NCBI GenBank assembly: GCA_963741755.1
Contig: CAVUJG010000004.1
Span: forward strand, 124,001-188,000
DNA from: Sva-07 sp963741755
GTDB taxonomy: Bacteria > Actinomycetota > Acidimicrobiia > Acidimicrobiales > Ilumatobacteraceae
DNA: 64,000 bases
Direction of reading: 5' to 3'
Shown here: in pieces, positions 8,381 to 15,760 of the stretch
How the letters are laid out: the number at the start of each line of letters is the position of its first letter
Position numbering within the stretch: position 1 is the stretch's first letter
Made by a program: the position numbers and the translations under genes
The notes under the pieces: model-generated
Database searches by the model: none
Told to the model about the DNA's origin: nothing
The model's input: the letters and a program-made list of their open reading frames with translations, nothing else

Positions 8381-8386
8381 TACTGT
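8381..8386 (+). promoter_or_regulatory. -10 box of the uracil-DNA glycosylase gene
   Basis: TACTGT lies 8 nt before the GTG start at 8395, with no Shine-Dalgarno between them, which predicts a leaderless transcript. Confidence 0.4.
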
Positions 8387-8394
8387 CGAGGGCT

Positions 8395-9066
8395 GTGACT
8401 CCGCTCGCCAGGCTCGAACGTGATGTGGTCGCGTGCCGTGCATGTCCTCGCCTCGTCGCCTGGCGCGAGCAGGTCGCCGACGAGAAACGTGCCGCCTACC
8501 GCGACGAGGAGTACTGGGGTCGGCCGATTCCGGGGTTCGGCGACGAGAATGCACGGATCGTCGTCCTCGGCCTCGCCCCGGCTGCACACGGAGCGAATCG
8601 GACGGGTCGTGTGTTCACCGGCGATCGCAGCGGTGACTGGCTGTTCAGGGCGATGCACCGGGCGGGACTCGCCAGCCAGCCGCAGTCCGTTGCGCTCGAT
8701 GACGGCTTGGCGCTCACCGACGCGTGGGTGACAGCGGCGGTCAAGTGCGCGCCGCCCGGCAACAAGCCGCTGCCCGAGGAGCGCGATTCGTGCGCGCCGT
8801 TCCTCGAACGGGAATTCGCCGCGCTGACGAACGTGAGTGTGGTGGTGTGCCTCGGCCAGTTCGGCTATCAGGCGGCCTGCAGCCACTTCGGCGTGCGACC
8901 CCGCCCGAAGTTCGGCCACGGTGTCGAGGTGCCGATCGATGGTGGGCCGACGCTGATCTGTTCGTTCCATCCGAGCCAGCAGAACACCTTCACGAAACGA
9001 CTCACCGAGCCCATGCTCGATGCGGTCTTTGCCCGCGCCGTCGAGCTGTCCCACACGGCAATCTGA
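8395..9066 (+). CDS. family-5 (UDGb-type) uracil-DNA glycosylase
   Basis: A 223-aa iron-sulfur uracil-DNA glycosylase that excises uracil and deaminated bases. The iron-sulfur cysteines begin with CRACPRL near residue 12. The active-site motif GLAPAAHGANRTGRVFTGD (about residues 61-79) is the family-5 form, with A-H-G-x-N-R-T-G-R and without the catalytic polar residue of families 1-4. A further cluster ligand is in VKCAPPGNKP, and the second motif is CSFHPSQQNTFTKRLT near the end. The GTG at 8395 matches the expected N-terminus. It is divergently arranged with the histidine phosphatase, and two tandem palindromic repeats follow it. Confidence 0.93.
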   Translation: MTPLARLERDVVACRACPRLVAWREQVADEKRAAYRDEEYWGRPIPGFGDENARIVVLGLAPAAHGANRTGRVFTGDRSGDWLFRAMHRAGLASQPQSVALDDGLALTDAWVTAAVKCAPPGNKPLPEERDSCAPFLEREFAALTNVSVVVCLGQFGYQAACSHFGVRPRPKFGHGVEVPIDGGPTLICSFHPSQQNTFTKRLTEPMLDAVFARAVELSHTAI

Positions 9067-9086
9067 CCCGGCGACCCGTCGTCCCA

Positions 9087-9134
9087 GCCTCCGATGAGCG
9101 AACCGACCGTATATGGGGGTCTCGCTCATCGATG
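9087..9134. repeat. palindromic intergenic repeat, family A copy 1
   Basis: A 48-bp unit with perfect 10-bp inverted ends CGATGAGCGA (9092-9101) and TCGCTCATCG (9122-9131) around a 20-nt centre. It differs from copy 2 at one base. Confidence 0.85.
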
Positions 9135-9148
9135 GCGGGCAAGCCGGG

Positions 9149-9196
9149 GCCTCCGATGAGCGAACCGACCGTATACGGGGGTCTCGCTCATCGATG
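9149..9196. repeat. palindromic intergenic repeat, family A copy 2
   Basis: A direct repeat of copy 1 in the same orientation after a 14-bp spacer. Together the pair could fold as two tandem hairpins at the end of the glycosylase transcript. Related copies occur at 46467-46580. Confidence 0.85.
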
Positions 9197-9262
9197 CGCT
9201 GTCGGCTGCGGGCCTGCGAGCCGGGTGGCGCGGCGGAGGGGCGCCAGTAGCCTCGCAGTGCT

Positions 9263-9574
9263 GTGATCCCGTCTCGTTTCGCCAACACGCTTGCCATCGG
9301 AATGATCGCGGTGCTCGGCGTGTCTGCGTGCACGTCCGACCCGAGCGCTCAACGAGTCGCCGAGGACATCGTGCGCACCGTGGCGCAGGACTTCCCGGAC
9401 ATCGAAGAATGCATGCTCGGCGTGATCGACGACTACGACCTCAACGAACTCGGCGACAAGGCGAACAGCGACAACCCCGAGATCAGCGATCCGGCGAAGG
9501 CGGAACTCGTCAAGTTCGAGGACGACCTCGCGGCCTGCGATCCCGAAGGCGTCACCCGCACCTCGACGCCCTGA
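9263..9574 (+). CDS. small putative lipoprotein
   Basis: A 103-aa protein with a lipoprotein signal peptide: short basic start, hydrophobic core (LAIGMIAVLGVSAC) and a lipobox VSAC with the acylated Cys at about residue 23. The mature part is about 80 residues and acidic (DFPDIEECMLGVIDDYDLNELGD), with two more cysteines (CMLG and LAACD) that could form a disulfide. It would be anchored to the outer face of the membrane. The GTG at 9263 is preceded by TAGCCT about 9 nt upstream, so it may be leaderless. No characterised family was recognised. It stands alone between the repeat pair and a convergent gene. Confidence 0.7.
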   Translation: MIPSRFANTLAIGMIAVLGVSACTSDPSAQRVAEDIVRTVAQDFPDIEECMLGVIDDYDLNELGDKANSDNPEISDPAKAELVKFEDDLAACDPEGVTRTSTP

Positions 9575-9581
9575 CGTACGA

Positions 9582-9598
9582 ACGGTGTAGCACACCGT
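9582..9598 (+). terminator. hairpin after the small lipoprotein gene
   Basis: ACGGTGT / ACACCGT with a 3-nt loop starts 7 bases past the stop. It is followed by two further GTACGAACGGT direct repeats (to about 9624), so the region is locally repetitive. Confidence 0.4.
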
Positions 9599-9643
9599 CT
9601 CTACGTACGAACGGTACGAACGGTGACTGACGCCAGATGTACG

Positions 9644-10867
9644 TCAGCTGTCGGATTTGGGGGCGACGTCTGCCGGTGGAGCGGCGGCCTTCTTCTTGGG
9701 TGGGGGAACGCCGATCGCCGGCGCCGGATCGGCGTCGTTCGGCCAACGGCGTCGGCTGACGATCGACAGCAGACGAAGCAGTCGCATCGCCGTCTCGTCG
9801 GTCTGAGCGGGCTTGGCGATGATCGAGCCGTCAGCGATCATCCGCTCGATCACCTCCTCGCCGAGTTCGGTGCGCACGATCGTGAGCGTCCAGTCGTTGT
9901 CCTCGCCGATGCCGCCGGTCGACACGTCTGCGTGTTCCGCAGCGAAGTCCGGACAGCTGGTACAGCCCTTACGGGTCCAGCCGTGGCACTCCTTGAGATC
10001 GATCTCGTGGTACGAGCCGTCCTTCATCCAGATCTGGAACGCGCCCTTGATGTTCATCTTCACCATGTCCTGCTTCTTCAGGCCGTACTTGGCCTCGAAG
10101 AGTTCGGGGAAGATGGCGTCGTCGAACGTCTTGGAGCACAGCAGGCCGATGTTGAACAGGAACGGCTTGGCCACCTTGCCGGCCTTACGGTCCCACATCG
10201 TGGGTGGCGACGAGGTCTGGCAACCCATCCCGACGAGGGCCAGGCGCTCGTAGCCCTTCTCCTTCGCTTCCGGGAGCGCCAGCGGGTTTGCACAGTACGT
10301 GTAGCGGCTGCCGGCGGTCGCCAGGATCTCCTCCTTGGTGGCCACGACCGCGGGCTTCGCCTTCCACGCGTCGTCCTCCTCGACGCCCGACACGAGCGCT
10401 GCGTCGATGTAGTCGTTCTCGCGCAGCCAGATCAGCATCGCCGAGACGAGGCCGCCGTCCTGGCCCATCTTGTGGACCATGTCGTCGCTGGCGCGGGTGA
10501 GGTAGAGCTGGCGCCAGATGCCGGCCATCTCGTCGGGTTCACGCACACGACCGAACAGATGCATGTCGGCTGACGGCTCCCATGCCCGGAACCGAGGACA
10601 AGCCCGGGTGCAGGTGGTGCAGCCACCACCGGCGCCGAATCCGTGGACGCAGTTGTCGAGGCCGAGTTCATCCTCGAGGTGGAACGGGATGTACTTGCCT
10701 TCTTCGTGCTCGTAGCCGATCACGTCGTGCGGACAGGTGACCACGCACCCGGCGCACCCGGTGCACAGCCCGGTCGTGATCACCTCGGCGTACAGCTCTT
10801 TCCACTGCGCCGTCCACCGACCGGCGTTCGCTGGTGTGGTGGGGTTGTCTGACTCGACCGTCGTCAT
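9644..10867 (-). CDS. coenzyme F420 hydrogenase/dehydrogenase beta-subunit (FrhB) family protein
   Basis: A 407-aa iron-sulfur flavoprotein. Two ferredoxin-type motifs lie near the start: CTGCAGCVVTCPHDV (about residues 35-49) and CTTCTRACPRF. The FrhB N- and C-terminal domains follow, with GQDGGLVSAMLIWLREND, VGMGCQTSSPP, LLCSKTF, then a third cysteine group in KGCTSCPDFAAEHADVSTGGIG. The family transfers electrons between F420H2 (or other donors) and iron-sulfur/FAD centres, and includes assimilatory and coenzyme F420-dependent reductases; the substrate here is unknown. ATG 10867 was chosen as the first Met in frame with a normal N-terminus. The C-terminal 60 residues are Pro/Lys/Ala-rich and probably disordered. 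Confidence 0.88.
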   Translation of the reverse strand: MTTVESDNPTTPANAGRWTAQWKELYAEVITTGLCTGCAGCVVTCPHDVIGYEHEEGKYIPFHLEDELGLDNCVHGFGAGGGCTTCTRACPRFRAWEPSADMHLFGRVREPDEMAGIWRQLYLTRASDDMVHKMGQDGGLVSAMLIWLRENDYIDAALVSGVEEDDAWKAKPAVVATKEEILATAGSRYTYCANPLALPEAKEKGYERLALVGMGCQTSSPPTMWDRKAGKVAKPFLFNIGLLCSKTFDDAIFPELFEAKYGLKKQDMVKMNIKGAFQIWMKDGSYHEIDLKECHGWTRKGCTSCPDFAAEHADVSTGGIGEDNDWTLTIVRTELGEEVIERMIADGSIIAKPAQTDETAMRLLRLLSIVSRRRWPNDADPAPAIGVPPPKKKAAAPPADVAPKSDS

Positions 10868-10936
10868 CCCGCCGACTGTACGCGACCGCTCTGGTGCGGC
10901 TCTCAACCAGCGTCCGATTCGCCGGCCGAGTGGTTG

Positions 10937-11180
10937 TCAGATCGCGTCGTTGCCCTCGTCGCCGGTTCGGATGCGCACCACGCGCTCGACGTCGGTCACC
11001 CAGATCTTGCCGTCGCCGATCTTGCCGGTCGCGGCCGCGCCGACGATCGTGGACACGACATCGTCGACGCGTGCGTCCTCGACGACGATCGAGAGACGGA
11101 TCTTCGGAACGAAGTCGATCTTGTACTCGGCGCCACGGTACGTCTCGGTGTGCCCTCCCTGACGTCCGAATCCGCGCACC
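10937..11180 (-). pseudogene. N-terminally truncated second PII (GlnB/GlnK-type) gene
   Basis: From KEVRGFGRQGGHTETYRGAEYKIDFVPK to the TGA at 10937 this frame is a near-duplicate of the intact PII protein at 11307-11645, including the T-loop Tyr and the C-terminal IGDGKIWVTDVERVVRIRTG. The first 32 residues of PII (the first beta-alpha unit) are missing. Upstream there is no PII sequence, only a 13-bp inverted repeat, and no start codon with a properly spaced ribosome binding site (the only GTG sits directly against AAGGAG). It looks like a tandem duplicate whose 5' end was lost. A trimeric PII fold should not form without that segment. Confidence 0.75.
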
Positions 11181-11207
11181 TCCTTGCGAAGCGGTCCTGG
11201 ACGCGAA

Positions 11208-11256
11208 GGTCCCCGAGCCAGACCCCTCTGAGGACGCAAAGGGTGGCTCGGGGACC
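11208..11256 (-). terminator. 13-bp inverted repeat between the two PII copies
   Basis: GGTCCCCGAGCCA (11208-11220) and TGGCTCGGGGACC (11244-11256) form a perfect 13-bp stem around 23 nt. Read on the reverse strand it lies 51 nt past the intact PII stop and could terminate amt-PII transcription. It also occupies the place of the missing 5' end of the truncated copy, so it may mark the rearrangement point. Confidence 0.5.
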
Positions 11257-11306
11257 AACGAGCGGAACGCGACGATGCGCCCCGATCAGGTTGGGTGGGC
11301 GGGCGA

Positions 11307-11645
11307 CTAGATCGCGTCGGTCCCTTCTTCACCGGTGCGGATGCGCACGAGGCGATCCACATCGGTGACCCAGATCTTGCCGTCGCCGATCTTGCCGGTG
11401 GCGGCAGCTGCGACGATCGCATCGACGACGCCGTCGACCGATTCGTCGGCGACGACGATGCCGAGGCTCACCTTCGGAACGAAGTCGATCTTGTACTCCG
11501 CTCCTCGGTAGGTCTCGGTGTGGCCGCCCTGACGGCCGAAGCCGCGGACTTCCTCGACGGTGATCCCGGCGACGCCGATTGCCTTGAGGGCATCTTTGAC
11601 GTCGTCGAGCTTGAACGGCTTGATGACCGCTGTCACGAGTTTCAT
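11307..11645 (-). CDS. nitrogen regulatory protein P-II
   Basis: A complete 112-aa PII signal protein. MKLVTAVIKPFKLDDVKDALKAIG forms the first beta-alpha unit. The T-loop GRQGGHTETYRGAEYKIDFVPK has the Tyr51 modification site, and the C-terminal signature is TGKIGDGKIWVTDVDRLVRIRTGEEG. PII trimers sense 2-oxoglutarate, ATP and ADP and, in the GlnK role, plug the ammonium channel. It lies 40 nt downstream of amt in the same direction, the classic amtB-glnK pairing, so it most likely controls that transporter. AAAGGAA seven bases before ATG 11645 supports the start. Whether it is better called glnB or glnK is context only. Confidence 0.97.
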   Translation of the reverse strand: MKLVTAVIKPFKLDDVKDALKAIGVAGITVEEVRGFGRQGGHTETYRGAEYKIDFVPKVSLGIVVADESVDGVVDAIVAAAATGKIGDGKIWVTDVDRLVRIRTGEEGTDAI

Positions 11646-11685
11646 GTGTTGGTTCCTTTGCTGGCTCTACCTGAATCGAAGTGTG

Positions 11686-13056
11686 TCAGCTCGTGTGAGC
11701 CATGTCGGCGGCGTAGCCCTGGAGGCCGTGCTCGAGGACGTCGAGGCCCTCGATCTCTTCCTCGGCAGTGACCCGCAGGCCGATCGTCGCCTTGAGGACA
11801 CCGAAGAGAATGCCGGTGCAGACGACGACCCAGACGAGGATGATCGCGGCCATCAGCAACTGCACGAGCAGCTGGTCGATGCCACCGCCGTAGAAGAGGC
11901 CGGCATCCTCACGGCCGAGGAAGGCGTCGTCGTAGGTGGCGAAGAGGCCGACCGAGATCAGACCCCAGAAGCCGCAGATGCCGTGGACGCTGATGGCGCC
12001 AACCGGGTCGTCGATCTTGACCTTGTCGAAGAACAACACGGCGAAGACCACGAGGACTCCGGCAATGCCACCGATCACCACCGACATCATCGGCGTCACG
12101 GCACCACACGGAGCGGTGATGGCCACCAAGCCGGCGAGCACACCGTTGCCGATCATGGCGAGGTCGGGCTTGCCGCTCACGAGCGTGATCGTGATGGCGG
12201 TGAAGAGTCCACCGGCGCAAGCCGCCAGCATGGTGTTGATCGCAATGCCCGACACGAATTCGTCAGCGAGCAGCTCCGAGCCCGGGTTGAACCCGAACCA
12301 GCCCACCCACAGGATGAACACGCCGAGAATGGCAAAGGGAATGTTGTGGCCGGGGATCGCCCGGGGGGTTCCGTCCGCTGCGTAGCGTCCGATGCGAGGT
12401 CCGAGGAAGAGCGCACCCATGAAGGCGGCGATGCCGCCGGTCATGTGCACGATGCCGGATCCGGCGAAGTCGGAGAAGACGGCGCCGTTGATGTCGATGT
12501 CGGCGATGAGACCGCCACCCCAGGTCCAGTGCACGATCACCGGGTAGATGAACGCACACATGATTGCCGAGAAGATGACGTACGACCAGAACTTGGTGCG
12601 TTCCGCCATCGCTCCCGAGGCGATCGTGACCGCCGTCGCGGCGAACACGGCCTGGAAGAAGAACGACGTGCCGGGGCTGAGTCCGCCTTCCGGGATCGCC
12701 GCCAGGTCGAGGTCCTGGAGGAAGAAGTTGCTGGTGCCGATGAACCAGCCGCCGCTGTCGCCGAACGCGAAGGCCCAGCCGGTGGCGAAGAACGCCAGGA
12801 TGCCGACGATCGCGTCGGTCATGTTCTTGGCGAAGATGTTCACGACGTTCTTCGCACGGGTCATGCCCGCCTCGACGAGCGCAAAGCCCGCCTGCATGAA
12901 GAACACCAGGACGCCGGCGATGAACACCCAGATGTTGTTCAAGTAGTCCTGGGCGGTCGGGACGTAGTCCTGGGCAAAGCCGACGGATGGGGTGATGGCC
13001 AAGATGGCGACAACGCCACCCAGGCCGGAAACGATTCGAAGCGCTCGGTTGCGCAC
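11686..13056 (-). CDS. amt: ammonium transporter
   Basis: A 456-aa Amt/MEP/Rh-family channel that conducts ammonium/ammonia across the cytoplasmic membrane. A cleavable signal-like N-terminus (VVAILAITPSVGFAQD) is followed by about 11 membrane helices. Diagnostic segments include FMQAGFALVEAGMTRAKNVVNI, HWTWGGG, DFAGSGIVHMTGGIAA (first pore His region) and ISVHGICGFWGLISVGLFA (second pore His). The C-terminal tail RVTAEEEIEGLDVLEHG is the PII-responsive region. GTG 13056 with GGAGG upstream is the start. PII follows directly. A 12-bp direct repeat encodes AQDY twice just after the signal peptide. Nitrogen-limitation control is expected, but no GlnR-type box was confidently found. Confidence 0.97.
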   Translation of the reverse strand: MRNRALRIVSGLGGVVAILAITPSVGFAQDYVPTAQDYLNNIWVFIAGVLVFFMQAGFALVEAGMTRAKNVVNIFAKNMTDAIVGILAFFATGWAFAFGDSGGWFIGTSNFFLQDLDLAAIPEGGLSPGTSFFFQAVFAATAVTIASGAMAERTKFWSYVIFSAIMCAFIYPVIVHWTWGGGLIADIDINGAVFSDFAGSGIVHMTGGIAAFMGALFLGPRIGRYAADGTPRAIPGHNIPFAILGVFILWVGWFGFNPGSELLADEFVSGIAINTMLAACAGGLFTAITITLVSGKPDLAMIGNGVLAGLVAITAPCGAVTPMMSVVIGGIAGVLVVFAVLFFDKVKIDDPVGAISVHGICGFWGLISVGLFATYDDAFLGREDAGLFYGGGIDQLLVQLLMAAIILVWVVVCTGILFGVLKATIGLRVTAEEEIEGLDVLEHGLQGYAADMAHTS

Positions 13057-13211
13057 GGGTCCTCCAGAGGGATAGGGAACAGGGATTGCGGAGTCCAGTG
13101 GCGTCGTTGCCGCCCGGATTGCGAGCGCAACCTAAAGGTGTGGGATTTCCCGCTTGTCGCCGAAGTGTTTCCTCCGTGTGAATGGTCCCGCCCGCGACGA
13201 GGTCGATCTGG

Positions 13212-13244
13212 ACTTGACCCGCGGGTCAAGTGGCGAGGCAGAAT
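13212..13244 (+). promoter_or_regulatory. 20-bp perfect palindrome overlapping the acyl-CoA dehydrogenase promoter
   Basis: ACTTGACCCGCGGGTCAAGT (13212-13231) is a perfect palindrome. It contains a TTGACC -35-like hexamer (13214-13219), with a CAGAAT -10-like box at 13239-13244 six bases before the ATG. A dimeric regulator (TetR or similar) bound here would block the promoter. The regulator is not encoded nearby. Confidence 0.6.
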
Positions 13245-13250
13245 GGGGCC

Positions 13251-14492
13251 ATGGATCTCTCCTACCCCCCAGAAGCCGAGGAATTCCGCGCCGAGATCAA
13301 GGCGTGGCTGCACGAGAACCTGCCCGCCGGTTGGTTCGACGAGGGCTTCGAGATGACGGACGACCAACGCAAGAAGTTCAACGACGAATGGCCCCAGAAG
13401 CTGTTCGAAGGTGGTTGGATCTGCGCGACGTGGCCGGCCGAGTACGGCGGCAAGGGCCTCAGCACGATGCAGGGCGTCGTACTGTCCGAGGAGTTCGCCA
13501 ACGCGAAGGCGCCGATGCGCGGCGACTTCTTCGGCGACACGCTCGTCGGGCCCACCATCCTGCAGTGGGGCACGGAGGAGCAGAAGAAGGAGTTCCTGCC
13601 GGGCATTCTCAGCGGCACGACCCGCTGGTGCCAGGGCTTCTCCGAACCCAACTCCGGCTCCGACCTCGCGTCGCTGAAGACCACCGCCGTGCTCGACGGC
13701 GACGAGTGGGTCATCAACGGCCAGAAGGTGTGGACCACCCAGGGCCACCACGCCGACTACTGCTTCCTGCTCACCCGCACCGATCAGGACGTCAAGAAGC
13801 ACGCCGGAATCTCGTACATGCTCGTGCCGATGCGCCAGGAGGGTGTGGAGGTCCGCGGCATCGTGCAGCCCGACGGCACTGCCGAGTTCTGCGAGGTGTT
13901 CTTCGACAACGCCCGCTGCGCCAAGGACGCCGTCGTCGGTGGCGTCAACAACGGCTGGAAGGTCGCCAACTCGACGCTGGCGTTCGAGCGCGGCCAGTCG
14001 GCCACCACCGGCTACCGCCGCTTCGCTGAGGAGTATCGCCTGCTCGTCGAGGCCGCCACCGAGAAGGGCCTGATCGACGAGCCGCTGATCCGCCAGCGGC
14101 TGATGGAGTACTACACCAAGATCCAGATCCTGAAGATCAACGGCCTGCGCAACCTGTCAGCGACGCTCTCCGGCGGCGGCGACATGGGCACGATCGCTCT
14201 CGGCGCGACGAACAAGATGTTCTGGTCCGAGATGCACAAGGCGGCGATGGAACTGGCCGTCGACATCCACGGCGCCGACGGCATGCTCATCGACGCCGGC
14301 CCCGAGTCCGGCAGTTGGCCCGGCGCGGCCCGCGACAAGCGCCGCGAGGGCTACCCGGTCAGCCCGATGATGTCGTCGTTCTTCTTCTCCCGTTCGGAGA
14401 CGATCTGGGGTGGCACCAGCCAGATCCAGCGCAACATCGTCGGCGAGCGCGTCCTCGGCCTCCCCAAGGAACCCAAACCCGCCACCGAGTAG
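13251..14492 (+). CDS. acyl-CoA dehydrogenase
   Basis: A 413-aa FAD-dependent acyl-CoA dehydrogenase. It shows the N-terminal helical domain (PEAEEFRAEIKAWLHENLP), WPAEYGGKGLS, the substrate/FAD motif WCQGFSEPNSGSDLASLKTTA (about residues 130-150), and the middle beta domain (WVINGQKVWTTQGHHADYCFLLTRTD). The C-terminal helical domain ends SETIWGGTSQIQRNIVGERVLGLP, matching the second ACAD signature. The Trp-x-Gly-Gly-Thr-Ser-x-Ile-Gln end fits subfamilies related to steroid or branched acyl chains, so substrate length is uncertain. It would feed electrons to ETF (etfBA lie at 3.5 kb). The start overlaps no ribosome site and is probably leaderless behind the palindrome. Confidence 0.94.
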   Translation: MDLSYPPEAEEFRAEIKAWLHENLPAGWFDEGFEMTDDQRKKFNDEWPQKLFEGGWICATWPAEYGGKGLSTMQGVVLSEEFANAKAPMRGDFFGDTLVGPTILQWGTEEQKKEFLPGILSGTTRWCQGFSEPNSGSDLASLKTTAVLDGDEWVINGQKVWTTQGHHADYCFLLTRTDQDVKKHAGISYMLVPMRQEGVEVRGIVQPDGTAEFCEVFFDNARCAKDAVVGGVNNGWKVANSTLAFERGQSATTGYRRFAEEYRLLVEAATEKGLIDEPLIRQRLMEYYTKIQILKINGLRNLSATLSGGGDMGTIALGATNKMFWSEMHKAAMELAVDIHGADGMLIDAGPESGSWPGAARDKRREGYPVSPMMSSFFFSRSETIWGGTSQIQRNIVGERVLGLPKEPKPATE

Positions 14493-14511
14493 CTCAGCCG
14501 ATCTCCCGAAC

Positions 14512-14562
14512 CGAACGCGTGAACAAATGGCGCCGCTGGCGGGCCATTTGTTCACGCGTTCG
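14512..14562. repeat. palindromic repeat, family B copy 1
   Basis: Perfect 20-bp arms, CGAACGCGTGAACAAATGGC (14512-14531) and its complement (14543-14562), surround an 11-nt loop. It lies between two convergent genes and would work as a bidirectional terminator as well as a mobile-type repeat. Confidence 0.85.
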
Positions 14563-14566
14563 ATGC

Positions 14567-15508
14567 TCAGCAGGCCGCCGCCAGCTCGAGGCAGCGGAGC
14601 CGATGGAGCTCGACCAGCTCAGCGATCGCGCCGTCGAAGTCCTCTCTGAGTTCCAGATCGGTCACCCGGTCGATCTGCCAACCGAGACGACGCGCTCCGC
14701 GATCGCGACCCTTGTCGCGTTGGGCGTCGAAGCGTCCGCCATGCCATTCGACGTGGTCGACTTCGACCGCCCAGCGTGCGGCGACGTCGGCACCATCGGG
14801 ATGGATGACGACACCGCTCGGGAGCCGAAGCGGATACTGGCGAACGAGTGGTCCGACTCCTGCGCGTTCGAGTGCCTTCAGGACGCGGAGTTCCAAACCC
14901 GAACCTGCTGGCCGCTGCCAGTCGGCCCGCATCGACATCACGCGTTGCACCCGTGCCAGACCGGGGCGGCCACGAGTCGACATCCGACGAGTGAGTCTCC
15001 ACAGGGTCGGCATGGTCGTGTGGTTGTCGAGCACCCACTCGGTCAGTCGCTCGAACCGTTCGTCGTCGAGGTCTCGGGCGCAGTCGAACCAGGTGCGAGG
15101 TGGGCTGGCGAGTCGGATGCCGTCAGGCCGCTCCACGACGTCGGTGTCATCGAGTCGATTCGTCCGGCGGAGCACGACGCCGTTGGAGATCGGCGTTCGA
15201 TCGTGAGTGGCCAGCACGATCGGTACGTCCGGTCGAAAGACGTGGCGGAAACCCCACAGCCGGGCGGCGGCGGGACCCGTGACCACGACGTAGGGGTCAG
15301 CCGCACACGCGGCGACACACCTCGACTCGAACGTGTCCGGCGACGTTGCCATCCGCAACACCCCGTTGTGCACACGGACGAAGATTCCCACCTCGATGTG
15401 GCGTTTGATGGAGCCGACGGTGCAACCGTCGGCGAGGAGTTGTTCGGTGGTGACGATCCCGTGAGAGGTCGAGATCAGTCTGGCAAGTGCTTCGGACATC
15501 AGCGTCAC
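14567..15508 (-). CDS. AbiEi-antitoxin-like N-terminus with C-terminal DUF559/Vsr-like nuclease-fold domain
   Basis: A 313-aa protein. The N-terminal 60 residues (ALARLISTSHGIVTTEQLLADGCTVGSIKRHIEVGIFVRVHNGVLRM) form the winged-helix segment typical of AbiEi-like antitoxin proteins. The C-terminal 90 residues resemble the DUF559 restriction-endonuclease-like fold: LELRVLKALERAG, then AVEVDHVEWHGGRFDAQRDKGRDRGARRLGW, with the conserved acidic D and W-H pair. Many copies of such genes occur in actinobacteria; activity is unproven. GTG 15508 has AAGGAG seven bases upstream. It is flanked by two near-identical palindromic repeats (14512-14562 and 15622-15668), which suggests it moves or is maintained as a unit. 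Confidence 0.75.
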   Translation of the reverse strand: MTLMSEALARLISTSHGIVTTEQLLADGCTVGSIKRHIEVGIFVRVHNGVLRMATSPDTFESRCVAACAADPYVVVTGPAAARLWGFRHVFRPDVPIVLATHDRTPISNGVVLRRTNRLDDTDVVERPDGIRLASPPRTWFDCARDLDDERFERLTEWVLDNHTTMPTLWRLTRRMSTRGRPGLARVQRVMSMRADWQRPAGSGLELRVLKALERAGVGPLVRQYPLRLPSGVVIHPDGADVAARWAVEVDHVEWHGGRFDAQRDKGRDRGARRLGWQIDRVTDLELREDFDGAIAELVELHRLRCLELAAAC

Positions 15509-15621
15509 AGCGCGCTCCTTTGCTCGTGGGAGGAAGGGTGCGCGTGGCGACCGACGGTGCTTGCGGGCGAAACGCTACCCACGCCTCGTTGGAACTCGCG
15601 CCCGTCGACCGCTCGTCCCCG

Positions 15622-15668
15622 AACGCGTGAACAAATGGCGGCGCCAGCGCGCCATTTGTTCACGCGTT
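15622..15668. repeat. palindromic repeat, family B copy 2
   Basis: Perfect 18-bp arms AACGCGTGAACAAATGGC and complement with an 11-nt loop. The arms match copy 1 and the loop differs. It lies upstream of the nuclease-like gene and 56 bp before the ATP-grasp promoter. Confidence 0.85.
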
Positions 15669-15724
15669 GGGAATCGAAGGGTGGGGAGGCGTACTTGTTC
15701 ACGAGAACGAAACTGATGGGCGTG

Positions 15725-15752
15725 TTGGCAATCGGGCTCCACGGGGTACGGT
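15725..15752 (+). promoter_or_regulatory. promoter of the ATP-grasp / alpha-E operon
   Basis: TTGGCA (15725-15730), a 16-bp spacer and TACGGT (15747-15752) end 8 nt before the GTG at 15761, predicting a leaderless operon transcript. Confidence 0.45.
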
Positions 15753-15760
15753 CGGCACCT

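Noticed and set aside
9087..9196. CRISPR-like direct repeats
   Set aside because: Only two units, each internally palindromic and nearly 50 bp, with a 14-bp spacer and no cas genes; REP-like instead.
11560..13356. 598-aa forward-strand open frame opposite amt and PII
   Set aside because: Highly charged, low-complexity translation antisense to clear transporter and PII genes; a GC-rich shadow frame.
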